Assembly (NCBI GenBank): GCA_937959275.1
Contig: CALGLU010000008.1
Span: 29,786-93,785 of the forward strand
Length of the DNA stretch: 64,000 nt
Reading direction: 5' to 3'
Source of the DNA: an uncultured Saprospiraceae bacterium
GTDB taxonomy: Bacteria > Bacteroidota > Bacteroidia > Chitinophagales > Saprospiraceae
The notes beneath the pieces were generated by a model. That model was not told the origin of the DNA. It worked only from the letters and a program-made list of their open reading frames with translations, and did no database searches. Numbering within the stretch: the first letter of the stretch is position 1; each line of letters opens with the position of its first letter. Made by a program: the position numbers and the translations under genes. Shown one piece after another: positions 1 to 7,775 of the stretch.

Positions 1-405
1 ATAGATTTTTGTGAAGTCTTCCACAGTACCTAGATCTTCCATGATAATAATGTAACTGTCAATATCGAATAGTAAGATTTCTGGCGAATGTGATTTTAGA
101 AACGCGCTGCTTTGTGTGGCTGCATAATATTCGGCTTCAGTTTGAATGCGATCGATAGGAGCTTCAATACTCGGATATTTTTCCACCCACGGCCTGGATT
201 GCTTAAGAATAAATGAACGCTGGTTGGTCTCAATTCGAATTACAACATTCATATTCCCAGCTCCCGGAATCGTCACATTTGATATCGTCTCACCCTTATT
301 TAAAAACGACCTATTTTTTAAATACTGAGCTAATCCAGCAGTATCTTCAAGCGTGGCAAAAAGTGTATTAGGAAACTGACGTAAGAAGGTTTGCTTATAA
401 CTCAT
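1..405 (-). CDS. Phosphotransferase, APH/methylthioribose-kinase-like (partial)
   Basis: The first 135 codons of a kinase-fold phosphotransferase, starting at ATG 405 and running off the left edge. The N-lobe is readable: a glycine-containing loop (IPGAGNMNVVIRI), a beta strand with the probable ATP-binding lysine (RSFILKQSRPWV), and a hinge-like strand (YIIIMEDLG). The order and spacing resemble the APH/choline-kinase superfamily. The KQSRPWV stretch looks most like 5-methylthioribose kinase, which phosphorylates methylthioribose in methionine salvage. The catalytic loop and DFG-equivalent lie outside the window, so the substrate cannot be settled; a fructosamine, homoserine or aminoglycoside kinase remains possible. 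It lies on the same strand as the M50 protease gene upstream of it, with a 64-bp gap. Confidence 0.7.
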   Translation of the reverse strand, partial: MSYKQTFLRQFPNTLFATLEDTAGLAQYLKNRSFLNKGETISNVTIPGAGNMNVVIRIETNQRSFILKQSRPWVEKYPSIEAPIDRIQTEAEYYAATQSSAFLKSHSPEILLFDIDSYIIIMEDLGTVEDFTKIY

Positions 406-469
406 ATTGAGATTATTAAAGGTGTAATCTATTTAGAAAAGAGAATGATTAGGTAAGAATAGAGAAAAA

Positions 470-1558
470 TTAAGCTGATAGATTCATAAAATTAATAATG
501 CCATCTCTGTCAACGACACCAAGAATGTCATCTTTCGAATGTCCTATCATAACGATGCTTAAGCCATCCTTGTTCATCATGTTACGTACATCATTAACGG
601 AGATGTCAGGTGAAAGACAGATGAGTTTGGGTGAGGTGTATGTTGATACTGTTTCGTCTTGCCTGTTTTGCTGAATAGCATCTTTTATAAATAAGTGGTG
701 TAAGGTGCCTACAAACTTCCCATCTAAATCTGCGACCAAAAAATTTCGTTCTTGATTAGTCATTGATAAGGCAATGGGTTTTGACATTCGATCATGAAGA
801 TACATGGTTTGAAATGTTGGTCGCATAATATCACTTACTGGTGTGTTAGACAGACTTTCTTCCATTCGGACTTGTTTGTTTTCTGTGGTAGCCATATAAA
901 AGATAAAGCCACCAATGAAGGCAAGAACATAGTGTCCGATATACAAGCCGTATCCAATAAAGAAAAGAGCAAAGATCTTTCCAATTGTCGAAGCGATCAT
1001 TGTCGATCGGGTCCGGCTCAATTTAAAGCTCAATAACGCCCGTAAGATCCGACCACCATCCATCGGAAAGGCCGGAATTAAGTTGAACAAGAACAAGACA
1101 ACGTTGATGTAAAATATGGTTTTGAAAAACTTTGCAGCTGTGTCGACACGAGCTGTTTCAGGGTCTATATCAATAGCAGTGATCCCTAGAGACGAAAACA
1201 AACCAATAAAACAAAGGGATGCAATAACCACATTGACAAGTGGACCTGCAATAGCAATTAATAATTCTTCGCGAGGTGCTTTGGGTAGTTTTTCTAATCG
1301 TGCGACACCACCAATTGGAGAAATGATAATATCTCTTGTGCCTACTTTGAAATACTTCCCGGTTAGTGCATGACCAAACTCATGAAGGATAACACAAACA
1401 AATAAAATGATGAAAAGTAAAAATGTATATATGATCTCATTGGTAGATTCAGCACTATTGACAATGACATACATGAAAAACAAGACCAGCAAACCAAACG
1501 ACCAATGGACCTTAACAGGAATACCTGCAAAAACACCAAGTTGATACGATCGTCCCAT
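470..1558 (-). CDS. Site-2 protease family (M50) metalloprotease with CBS domains
   Basis: A 362-residue intramembrane zinc metalloprotease. The HEFGH zinc motif is at residues 59-63 inside a hydrophobic segment. A second metal-ligand region, NLIPAFPMDGG, sits near residue 160 and is also flanked by membrane segments. About five to six hydrophobic segments precede a soluble C-terminal half (about 235-362) that resembles a CBS-domain pair, for example VVDRDGIINFM near the end. The architecture matches the SpoIVFB/Rip3-like S2P group, which cleaves transmembrane anti-sigma factors or other membrane substrates; CBS pairs often sense adenine nucleotides. The substrate is unknown here. The start ATG lies 1 bp after the stop of the acyl-CoA dehydrogenase gene, so the two are very likely co-transcribed. 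Confidence 0.9.
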   Translation of the reverse strand: MGRSYQLGVFAGIPVKVHWSFGLLVLFFMYVIVNSAESTNEIIYTFLLFIILFVCVILHEFGHALTGKYFKVGTRDIIISPIGGVARLEKLPKAPREELLIAIAGPLVNVVIASLCFIGLFSSLGITAIDIDPETARVDTAAKFFKTIFYINVVLFLFNLIPAFPMDGGRILRALLSFKLSRTRSTMIASTIGKIFALFFIGYGLYIGHYVLAFIGGFIFYMATTENKQVRMEESLSNTPVSDIMRPTFQTMYLHDRMSKPIALSMTNQERNFLVADLDGKFVGTLHHLFIKDAIQQNRQDETVSTYTSPKLICLSPDISVNDVRNMMNKDGLSIVMIGHSKDDILGVVDRDGIINFMNLSA

Positions 1559-1559
1559 C

Positions 1560-2735
1560 TTATTGACTTAGTGAGTACATTGGTTCGTGGAGCTGTCCTT
1601 TGAGTATATTTCTGGCAATGACAAGAAGTTGGATTTCTGATGTGCCTTCGTAGATTTGCGTGATTTTGGCGTCCCTCATCAATCTCTCGACATGATATTC
1701 TTTTACATAGCCATAACCACCGTGGACTTGTACGGCTTCAACAGCATGCTTCATAGCTGATTCTGCTGCAAAATACTTTGCCATTGCTGCTGCATTGGCG
1801 TAGGGCTTGCCTTGGTCTTTTAGCCAAGCTGCTCGATGCACTAATAATCTTGATGCTTCTAGATCTGTCGCCATTTTGGCAATTTTGTTAGACACAGACT
1901 GATGTTTAAAAATAGGCTTCCCAAATGCCTCTCGCTCCTTCGCATAGGCGACGGCTAATTCATATGCACCTGCATGTATACCTAGCGCTTGCGCCGCGAT
2001 ACCAATCCGCCCACCATCCAAAGTCTTCATTGCAAAGGTAAACCCAAAGCCATCCTCATGAATCATATTTTCTTTAGGTACAATCACGTCCGTATACATG
2101 ATCGTATGAGTATCTGATGATCGGATGCCTAATTTATCTTCCTTCGCTCCCAGGCTCACGCCATCCCAAGCACTCTCGACAATAAATGTGTTGATACCTT
2201 TATGTCCTTTAGTCGCATCCGTCTGGGCCATGACTAGATGTACATTCGATTTTCCTCCGTTCGTAATCCAGTTTTTTGTGCCGTTGAGGATATAATGATC
2301 GCCCTTGTCTACAGCTACCGTTCGCTGACTCGTCGCATCACTGCCTGCCTCTGGCTCAGAGAGGCAAAAGGCACCAAGCCATTCACCCGTCGCTAACTTA
2401 GATAGGTATTTTTTCTTTTGTTCTTCATTACCATATGTCTCAAGGCCCCAACACACAAGAGAATTATTAACGGACATAATGACTGAGCAAGAATTATCAA
2501 TTTTAGATAGCTCCTCTAAGGCAAGGACATAAGAGATCGTATCCATACCTCCACCACCATAATCCGGAGATACCATCATGCCCAGAAAACCCATTTCTGC
2601 CATCTGTTTGACTTCATCAGTCGGGTATGTCATATCTCGATCACGATCAATGACACCAGCTTTTAAAACATTTTGAGCAAAGTCTCTGGCAGCTTCTTGT
2701 ACAGCGAGTTGTTCTTCCGTATAATACAAATTCAT
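1560..2735 (-). CDS. Acyl-CoA dehydrogenase, short-chain type
   Basis: A 391-residue FAD-dependent acyl-CoA dehydrogenase that catalyses alpha,beta-desaturation of acyl-CoA in beta-oxidation. Family signatures are present: CLSEPEAGSDATS with NGTKNWITNG around the flavin and substrate site, REAFGKPI, and the C-terminal IYEGTSEIQ containing the likely catalytic base Glu363. Length and motifs fit the butyryl-/short-chain branch, but chain-length specificity cannot be read from sequence. I chose ATG 2735 (MNLYYTEEQL), which aligns with the normal family N-terminus. An upstream in-frame codon would overlap the preceding TPR gene by about 60 bp and add an atypical extension. It sits between the TPR gene (10-bp gap) and the M50 protease gene, and probably shares their transcript. 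Electrons would pass to ETF. Confidence 0.93.
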   Translation of the reverse strand: MNLYYTEEQLAVQEAARDFAQNVLKAGVIDRDRDMTYPTDEVKQMAEMGFLGMMVSPDYGGGGMDTISYVLALEELSKIDNSCSVIMSVNNSLVCWGLETYGNEEQKKKYLSKLATGEWLGAFCLSEPEAGSDATSQRTVAVDKGDHYILNGTKNWITNGGKSNVHLVMAQTDATKGHKGINTFIVESAWDGVSLGAKEDKLGIRSSDTHTIMYTDVIVPKENMIHEDGFGFTFAMKTLDGGRIGIAAQALGIHAGAYELAVAYAKEREAFGKPIFKHQSVSNKIAKMATDLEASRLLVHRAAWLKDQGKPYANAAAMAKYFAAESAMKHAVEAVQVHGGYGYVKEYHVERLMRDAKITQIYEGTSEIQLLVIARNILKGQLHEPMYSLSQ

Positions 2736-2745
2736 GCTTGAGAGT

Positions 2746-4545
2746 TTATAAGTTATCGCCTCGCAATAATCGGTATTTTTTACGAGCTTCGATAGCAAAG
2801 ACACTGTTGGAAAAATCTATAAATAACTTTTCATACAGTTCTTGAGCCTTATCAACATTTCCTAACTCGATTTCATACAGTTCAGCCAATTCAAAAATGG
2901 CATTGTCGCATCGAATTTCTTCAGGATGATTTTCAATGACTTTATTATACATCTCTACAGCTTTATCATAATTGCGCTGCCGTTTATATATTTTTGCCTT
3001 TTGATAGTAAATATCATCTATCAATGTATGATCTGGAAAAGCTTCCTGTAATGAGTCTAATTTTGAAAAGGCTTGATCAAATTTATTTTGAACTGTGAAC
3101 AATTCAGCTTGTGAATAGAGTCCAATTGCTACATCAGTCGTATCTAGTCCGAGGTTATCCATGATGAATACAGATATATCTATCGCATCATTGGAGATCA
3201 GTTTAGAGGTAGATGCTTTTAAGACATCAAATTGCTTTTGTGCCCATTGAAAATCTCCATTGTAATAGGACAACATCGCATTGCGATACCGTGCCTTTTC
3301 TCCTAAAAAATCTTCTCTAAATTCTTTATCAACTTGAGAATACAATAAGGTGGATTCCCAGACTTCGCCTTGCATTAAGTAAAAGTCTGCCAAGCTTATT
3401 TTACCATTTGCTCTGACAAATTTATTAACCCCTGGAAAGTTTACCATATTTTGAAGTTGCTCAATTGCACCATCCAAATCATTAAGGTAGTAAGCTTCTA
3501 GGTTGGCGAGTTCTGCTACGATATAAGCGGATTGCTTATTGCGACCGATTTCATCCAAGTAAGAATTATATTCTTGTTTTAAATCTAATAGATCTTCTTG
3601 CGTAAATTCAGGATTCTTTAATACTTTTTTCTTTTTGCTCGACAGTAACTCCTGACGCGCTTCTAGATAATAACTTGAGTTGACACCTTTGGTATCTACG
3701 ATGTATTGGTAAGCGTTTATAGCAGTATCAAACTCCGAATCATTAGACGCAATGGTCGCTATGTTATAGACTCGACTACCGTTTTCTTCAAGCCTAAGGT
3801 CTAATGCTTTCGCTTGACGTAATGCTTTTTTATAATCTTTCTCTTGGATATATGTCCATTCTAATAATTCTGGAAAATTGATGTTGTCTGGATCATTTTG
3901 AATATTCTCAAACAACTTCTCCTTAAACAAAGGGAAGTCTTCAGGCGCAAGTGTTCGACTAAAGTAATTTTTCATGGAGGCTAGCTGATCAACATTTTTA
4001 TTCATGCTAAGCAGATAATAATGAATCATTTCTGGCGTGTCTCCAAGACGTCTGTAGATATCTGCAATTTGGTAAGAGAACTCGCCAGACTTATCCAATA
4101 CAGCTTCACCCATTTTATAGGCTTTGAGTGCCAACTCATATTTGGTCAAGCGATTGAAAGCATTCGCTAAGCTACGGATCTTGTTGCCGTCTTTCGGGAG
4201 CTCTTTGATCGCTTTAGCATATTGTTTTTCAGCTTGGCCAGTTTTACCCTGCCTTTCTAAGACTTTGCCATTCAGGACATACAGGTGGACATCCTGGGGA
4301 TTTTTTTTGAGTTGAGTCTTAATTTCTTTTAAACTCAGATCGAATTGTTCTAGTGCCAATAAGGATTCGATATACCGATCAAAGTAGTACTCATTATATC
4401 TGGATTGAATCCAAATCTTGCGATAGAGTTGAGCTGCTTGCTCGTACTCACCTGAGCGATAGTATTCATTAGCCAGCTTCGAATCTTGACCAATGACTAA
4501 TGTGCTGATTGTCAGACAGAGAAATATAAATAATGTGCGAATCAT
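2746..4545 (-). CDS. Secreted tetratricopeptide-repeat protein
   Basis: A 599-residue protein with a cleavable signal peptide (residues 1-20, ending VIGQ) followed by many TPR-like helical pairs over the whole length. Clear repeats include YYRSGEYEQAAQLYRKI near the N-terminus and YDKAVEMYNKVIENHPEE near the C-terminus. Tyr/Ala/Pro residues occur at the usual TPR positions. Proteins of this kind act as periplasmic or outer-membrane scaffolds, including roles in gliding/T9SS assembly and cell-division complexes, but nothing here identifies the partner. It is the first gene of a probable three-gene minus-strand transcript with the acyl-CoA dehydrogenase (10-bp gap) and M50 protease genes. It has no transmembrane segment apart from the signal sequence. 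Confidence 0.85.
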   Translation of the reverse strand: MIRTLFIFLCLTISTLVIGQDSKLANEYYRSGEYEQAAQLYRKIWIQSRYNEYYFDRYIESLLALEQFDLSLKEIKTQLKKNPQDVHLYVLNGKVLERQGKTGQAEKQYAKAIKELPKDGNKIRSLANAFNRLTKYELALKAYKMGEAVLDKSGEFSYQIADIYRRLGDTPEMIHYYLLSMNKNVDQLASMKNYFSRTLAPEDFPLFKEKLFENIQNDPDNINFPELLEWTYIQEKDYKKALRQAKALDLRLEENGSRVYNIATIASNDSEFDTAINAYQYIVDTKGVNSSYYLEARQELLSSKKKKVLKNPEFTQEDLLDLKQEYNSYLDEIGRNKQSAYIVAELANLEAYYLNDLDGAIEQLQNMVNFPGVNKFVRANGKISLADFYLMQGEVWESTLLYSQVDKEFREDFLGEKARYRNAMLSYYNGDFQWAQKQFDVLKASTSKLISNDAIDISVFIMDNLGLDTTDVAIGLYSQAELFTVQNKFDQAFSKLDSLQEAFPDHTLIDDIYYQKAKIYKRQRNYDKAVEMYNKVIENHPEEIRCDNAIFELAELYEIELGNVDKAQELYEKLFIDFSNSVFAIEARKKYRLLRGDNL

Positions 4546-4695
4546 AGTCTTCTTCCTTGATGGAAATATAACGCCTTTTGGTGATTAGGAGTTGCATTTA
4601 AAGGAGATTAGTTGGATTGGAACACCAATGCATCAGATTCTGATTTCAGCAATGGCTAACTTTTGAGTGGATTCCTTAACTTTAGACGAATAATT

Positions 4696-4767
4696 GGCCC
4701 CGTAGTTCAAGGGATAGAATAGGAGTTTCCTAAACTCTAGATACAGGTTCGAGTCCTGTCGGGGCTA
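4696..4767 (+). tRNA. tRNA-Arg (anticodon CCT)
   Basis: The cloverleaf can be folded by eye. The acceptor stem GGCCCCG pairs with CGGGGCT (a G-U at the first pair), and discriminator A is at 4767. A 4-bp D stem, a 5-bp anticodon stem GGAGT/ACTCT with loop TTCCTAA, and a T arm ACAGG-TTCGAGT-CCTGT follow. The anticodon CCT reads AGG (Arg). The 3' CCA is not encoded. The 3' end of this gene is copied several times downstream (see repeats). Confidence 0.93.
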
Positions 4768-4842
4768 CATTTCAAACTCATGCCATGACGAGAAGTTTAT
4801 CCCGATTGGAGCGGAGCGGAACATCGGGAAGTCCTGTCGGGG
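4753..4842 (+). repeat. tRNA-tail direct repeat, copy A
   Basis: A 90-bp segment starting inside the T arm of tRNA-Arg, continuing through a spacer (TTTCAAACTCATGCCATGAC...) and a CCCGAT...ATCGGG hairpin, and ending in another copy of the tRNA tail (GTCCTGTCGGGG). It recurs at 6217-6306 with about four substitutions and no gaps, 1464 bp away. Confidence 0.85.
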
Positions 4843-5263
4843 CTACTTATTTTGAATGCTTAATGCTTAATTTTTGATGTTGAATGTGGGAGCGAAGCGG
4901 ACATCCCGCAGGAAACGGAGTGAATGGCGGGATTGAATGTATTAACTTAGTTTAAGGTTTATCCCGATTGGAGCTGGGCGGAACATTGGCAAGAAGTTTA
5001 TCCCCGATTGGAGCGCAGCGGAACATCGGGAGAATATCGGAAAGTCCTGTCGGGGCTACATTTAGGATAATGTAACACGATTAATTGTGCTTAAAACTTT
5101 CAATAATTACTTTAAAAATAACATTTAGTCATTGATCTGAATAGAAACATATCTACATAAATATTCTAAAATACACAAGACATTGAAATCAAATCCACAA
5201 AAGAATAAACATCCGTGATCTACATTGACCACAGCAAAGCTCTCATTCAAATCATTTCAGAAA
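4843..5263. repeat. Gene-free stretch with hairpin repeats and tRNA-tail fragment
   Basis: No convincing gene. It holds a block at 4881-4940 built from AGCGAAGCGGACATCCCG-type hairpins, which recurs in diverged form at 6322-6387. Two further CCGATTGGAGC...GGAAC hairpin units lie around 4960-5035, and another tRNA-tail fragment (GTCCTGTCGGGGCTACA) is at 5044-5060. The remainder to 5263 is AT-rich with no feature I recognise. Confidence 0.7.
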
Positions 5264-5812
5264 TCATAAAGTACCTTCTGTGATAATTAAGTGTTGTTGT
5301 TCTTCAAAAGCTTTGATCGTAGCCATGTGCGCTTTATAATCATCTTCTATAGTTTCAAAATGTAATGCACCAAGAGCTTCGACTTCCGACTTCGCGTCCT
5401 CTCTTAAAAAATCAGGTAATCTACGATTAGCAACAAGCATTTTGTTCAAGAAATTCTGAACGATATTCTTTTTGTTAGTCCTGTGTGTCATTGATAAAGA
5501 ATTGACTCTGGAGACAGTTATTATTTTCGTGCTCATAACAATTTTCTCCTCTCCGTTTTTTAACTTTTTAGTGTAGTCGTCAACAAATTGGCTAACATCG
5601 TCTTGGTATTTTGAATCAAGGGATGCCATCTTTGATTCCATTGAAGACCGTTCTTTTGCCAATGTCTCTTTATACTTACTGAAAAGTTTTTCGTTTACTT
5701 CGGCAAGATCAAGACTAACGGTCTCGACAAACATGATATCGCTGATCATCCCTTGAGTAAAACTGAAGCTTACAAGGAAGCATAATGCTAATGTGTGAAT
5801 GGTGGTTTTCAT
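5264..5812 (-). CDS. Secreted coiled-coil protein of unknown function
   Basis: A 182-residue protein with a clear signal peptide (MKTTIHTLALCFLVSFSFTQ). It is followed by a highly charged, probably helical body with heptad-like runs at about residues 35-90 (EVNEKLFSKYKETLAKERSS). I recognise no family. It lies alone between the two copies of the 90-bp tRNA-tail repeat (4753-4842 and 6217-6306), so it could be cargo of an element that used the tRNA-Arg 3' end, or a resident gene around which repeats have accumulated. The leader and open frame support a real coding gene; its function is unknown. Confidence 0.65.
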   Translation of the reverse strand: MKTTIHTLALCFLVSFSFTQGMISDIMFVETVSLDLAEVNEKLFSKYKETLAKERSSMESKMASLDSKYQDDVSQFVDDYTKKLKNGEEKIVMSTKIITVSRVNSLSMTHRTNKKNIVQNFLNKMLVANRRLPDFLREDAKSEVEALGALHFETIEDDYKAHMATIKAFEEQQHLIITEGTL

Positions 5813-6216
5813 AAATAGAATGTGCTAGATTAAAAATATAAATAAATAGAAATTTCTAGCTCAGGTAGGTTTGTAAGTATTAACGACGAATAAAGTGATC
5901 AATTACTTTTGAAAAAGTACGAACCATATAAATCGTCGTCTTTATCCGATTTTTAGAAGTCATTAACTTTTTTCATTTTCAAAGATTTCAGACTCTATAA
6001 AAAGTTACTTCAAAAATTACACCAATTTTTCTAAAAACATTCCTTTTATAAGTATGAACCTGGCAAAATTTTTAAGTATGACAAACGACGACCAGTGGCA
6101 ATTTGGTCATCGTTTTATTTATTAGACTTAGATAGCTTTAAGTAGTAAAAATCCCTAAAACATTGATATTCTAAGAGTTTATAACAGTTTAACTATAAGG
6201 TTATATGATGAAAATA
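5813..6216. other. AT-rich gene-free stretch
   Basis: No open frame with plausible start and codon content on either strand. The only structure seen is a hairpin followed by a T-rich run at 6084-6120. This region would contain the promoter of the secreted gene ending at 5812, but no TAnnTTTG box is evident near its start. Confidence 0.5.
6084..6120 (+). terminator. Possible plus-strand intrinsic terminator
   Basis: AACGACGACCA at 6084-6094 pairs with TGGTCATCGTT at 6104-6114 with one mismatch and is followed by TTATTT. No plus-strand gene lies upstream, so it may be fortuitous or mark a short RNA. Confidence 0.3.
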
Positions 6217-6306
6217 GCCCTGTCAGGGCTACATTTCAAACTCATGCCATGACGAGAAGTTTATCCCGATTGTAGCGGAGCGGAATATCGGGAAGTCCTG
6301 TCGGGG
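6217..6306 (+). repeat. tRNA-tail direct repeat, copy B
   Basis: A gap-free second copy of the 90-bp repeat at 4753-4842, with about four substitutions, including one in the tRNA-derived CGGGGC (CAGGGC here). It begins with only the last part of the tRNA T arm and acceptor, so it does not encode a tRNA. Confidence 0.85.
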
Positions 6307-6462
6307 TCACTATTTAAATTTTGAATGTTGAATGTAGGAGCGAAGTGGACATCCCGCAGTGAATGGAGCGGATCGTGGGATTGAATGATATTTATCTGAA
6401 TTTTAGACAGTCTATCCCGATTGGAGCTAATGCGGAACATCGGGAAGTTCTGTCGGGGCTAC
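6307..6462. repeat. Diverged hairpin block and last tRNA-tail fragment
   Basis: 6322-6387 is a diverged copy of the 4881-4940 block (GAGCGAAGTGGACATCCCGC...GGGATTGAATG). 6416-6446 is another CCGATTGGAGC...GGAACATCGGG hairpin, followed directly by GTTCTGTCGGGGCTAC (6447-6462), the last recognisable copy of the tRNA-Arg tail. The sequence from 6463 to 6602 is AT-rich and featureless. Confidence 0.7.
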
Positions 6463-6602
6463 TGTTAATACTGAATTATTGATTTACTGTATTCGTTTTA
6501 ATTCAAAGCATTAAGAAATAAAACTTGAATACTCCTCAAATCTAAAGTAGACCATGTGTCACTCTACGTGGAATTAAACATCTTAACCTAAAAGATAATA
6601 AC

Positions 6603-6707
6603 TCAATTCTTATTAAAAAGATACTTTATATTTCTTTTTAAGAAAAGGAAATACATTAGGAATCCAATAATGAACCCTAATATTATCGTTAAAATATCAA
6701 TCTTCAT
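6603..6707 (-). CDS. Small single-span membrane protein ORF (34 residues)
   Basis: ATG at 6707 to TGA at 6603, encoding 34 residues. The body is almost entirely hydrophobic (ILTIILGFIIGFLMYFLFL) and is followed by a lysine/arginine-rich tail (KRNIKYLFNKN), the pattern of a small single-pass membrane protein with a cytoplasmic basic end. It starts 27 bp downstream of the darG stop on the same strand, so it would be the third cistron of the darT-darG transcript. I know of no described third component of DarTG with this form. AT-rich DNA can give short hydrophobic ORFs by chance, so it is a candidate only. Confidence 0.4.
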   Translation of the reverse strand: MKIDILTIILGFIIGFLMYFLFLKRNIKYLFNKN

Positions 6708-6734
6708 CAATCGGTTTCTTTTTCTTTGTTTTCC

Positions 6735-7775
6735 CTATTGGAGGGTATATAAACTGGATTGCCTAAGATGCTCAATTGCAATATCTATATGACTCTCTTT
6801 AAACAATTTTGACTTTCGAGAACTCCATTTTTTTAATTCTTCCTTAATATGTTTACTATCAAGTTTGTCATCTCTGAGAATTATAAAATCAATCGTTGAT
6901 AACAGTTCAAGACCAAATGTTGAGTAGAATCCGGTAAGAAATTCGTTTGTGTTGACACACAATTTTTTAAGATCTTTTCTTTCGTTCAAATATCCACTCA
7001 CAGTATCTTTAGAATCCATGATCAAACTTAATGGCTCGAATGCTCGTTTGTCCATATTTGCGAACCCAGTTAAATAGCTACCATTCATTAAACTAAGTAG
7101 TCTTTTCACCTTGTTAGAATATGGGCCGTAGAAAGCTTGCTGAAATTTTAATTTAAAAATATCCTTTGCACCAAATCGCTGTAAAAAATAGCATACTTTC
7201 TCACTTGAAAATTCTGATATAAACTCCCCATTTTCAACTATGTTAAAAAGCATGTATAACAACATGGCTCTTGCATCTGTTAATTTGACCCGTTCATTCT
7301 TAAGAGTTTCTTTTACAGTATTATTTGGTTCATAAATAATGAAGTCACAATCATTCCTCAATGGAAGAATGTGGGTTTCAAGAATAGAACGAACTTTAGC
7401 CCAGTTCAAGCCTCCATTACCTGCACCTAGGGGAGGAATGGCGATTGACTTTATTTCTCTTTCCTTGATAACCTTAACTAGCTCCTTGGCTCCTTTCTCA
7501 ATATACTCGTATTCAGATGGATTTCTCCAATGTTTCTTTGTAGGAAAATTTATAATTATCTTTTTTCCAGTCAAGTCTTGAGTTTCAGTGACCAATAATA
7601 TGCCTATATCAAGTCCATCGATTTTACAAGCTTCAGCATAAATTTTAAAGTTCTCAGGATATCTTTTTTTAAACCCTAGCGCGATTCCTTTTCCCATAAT
7701 GCCTACAGTATTGACAGTATTAACTATCGCTTCTGTATTGCTTTCAAAGATGTTACCTATTTTATACTTAATCAT
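6735..7775 (-). CDS. darG: DarG-type macrodomain antitoxin (DNA ADP-ribosyl glycohydrolase)
   Basis: A 346-residue protein with an N-terminal macrodomain (about 1-140). The ADP-ribose-binding loops are visible: AIVNTVNTVGIMGKGIALGF and AIPPLGAGNGGLNW. The C-terminal part (about 150-346) is the helical region that in DarG proteins binds and inhibits the toxin. DarG removes the ADP-ribose that DarT places on thymidine in single-stranded DNA and also blocks DarT directly; the pair acts as a toxin-antitoxin and phage-defence module. The start ATG overlaps the end of the upstream darT gene by 8 bp, the usual coupled arrangement with the toxin gene first. Length is in the normal DarG range. The role is inferred from family and pairing. 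Confidence 0.92.
   Translation of the reverse strand: MIKYKIGNIFESNTEAIVNTVNTVGIMGKGIALGFKKRYPENFKIYAEACKIDGLDIGILLVTETQDLTGKKIIINFPTKKHWRNPSEYEYIEKGAKELVKVIKEREIKSIAIPPLGAGNGGLNWAKVRSILETHILPLRNDCDFIIYEPNNTVKETLKNERVKLTDARAMLLYMLFNIVENGEFISEFSSEKVCYFLQRFGAKDIFKLKFQQAFYGPYSNKVKRLLSLMNGSYLTGFANMDKRAFEPLSLIMDSKDTVSGYLNERKDLKKLCVNTNEFLTGFYSTFGLELLSTIDFIILRDDKLDSKHIKEELKKWSSRKSKLFKESHIDIAIEHLRQSSLYTLQ

Noticed and set aside
1116..1373. Plus-strand frame of 85 codons inside the M50 protease gene
   Set aside because: It is antisense to a well-supported gene and shows no leader or family motif.
2736..2804. Upstream start for the short-chain acyl-CoA dehydrogenase
   Set aside because: It would overlap the TPR gene by about 60 bp and add residues not found in the family; ATG 2735 fits the conserved N-terminus.
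4831..4846. Possible further tRNA genes at the repeated GGGGCTAC tails
   Set aside because: Only the T arm/acceptor part is present; there is no anticodon or D arm upstream.
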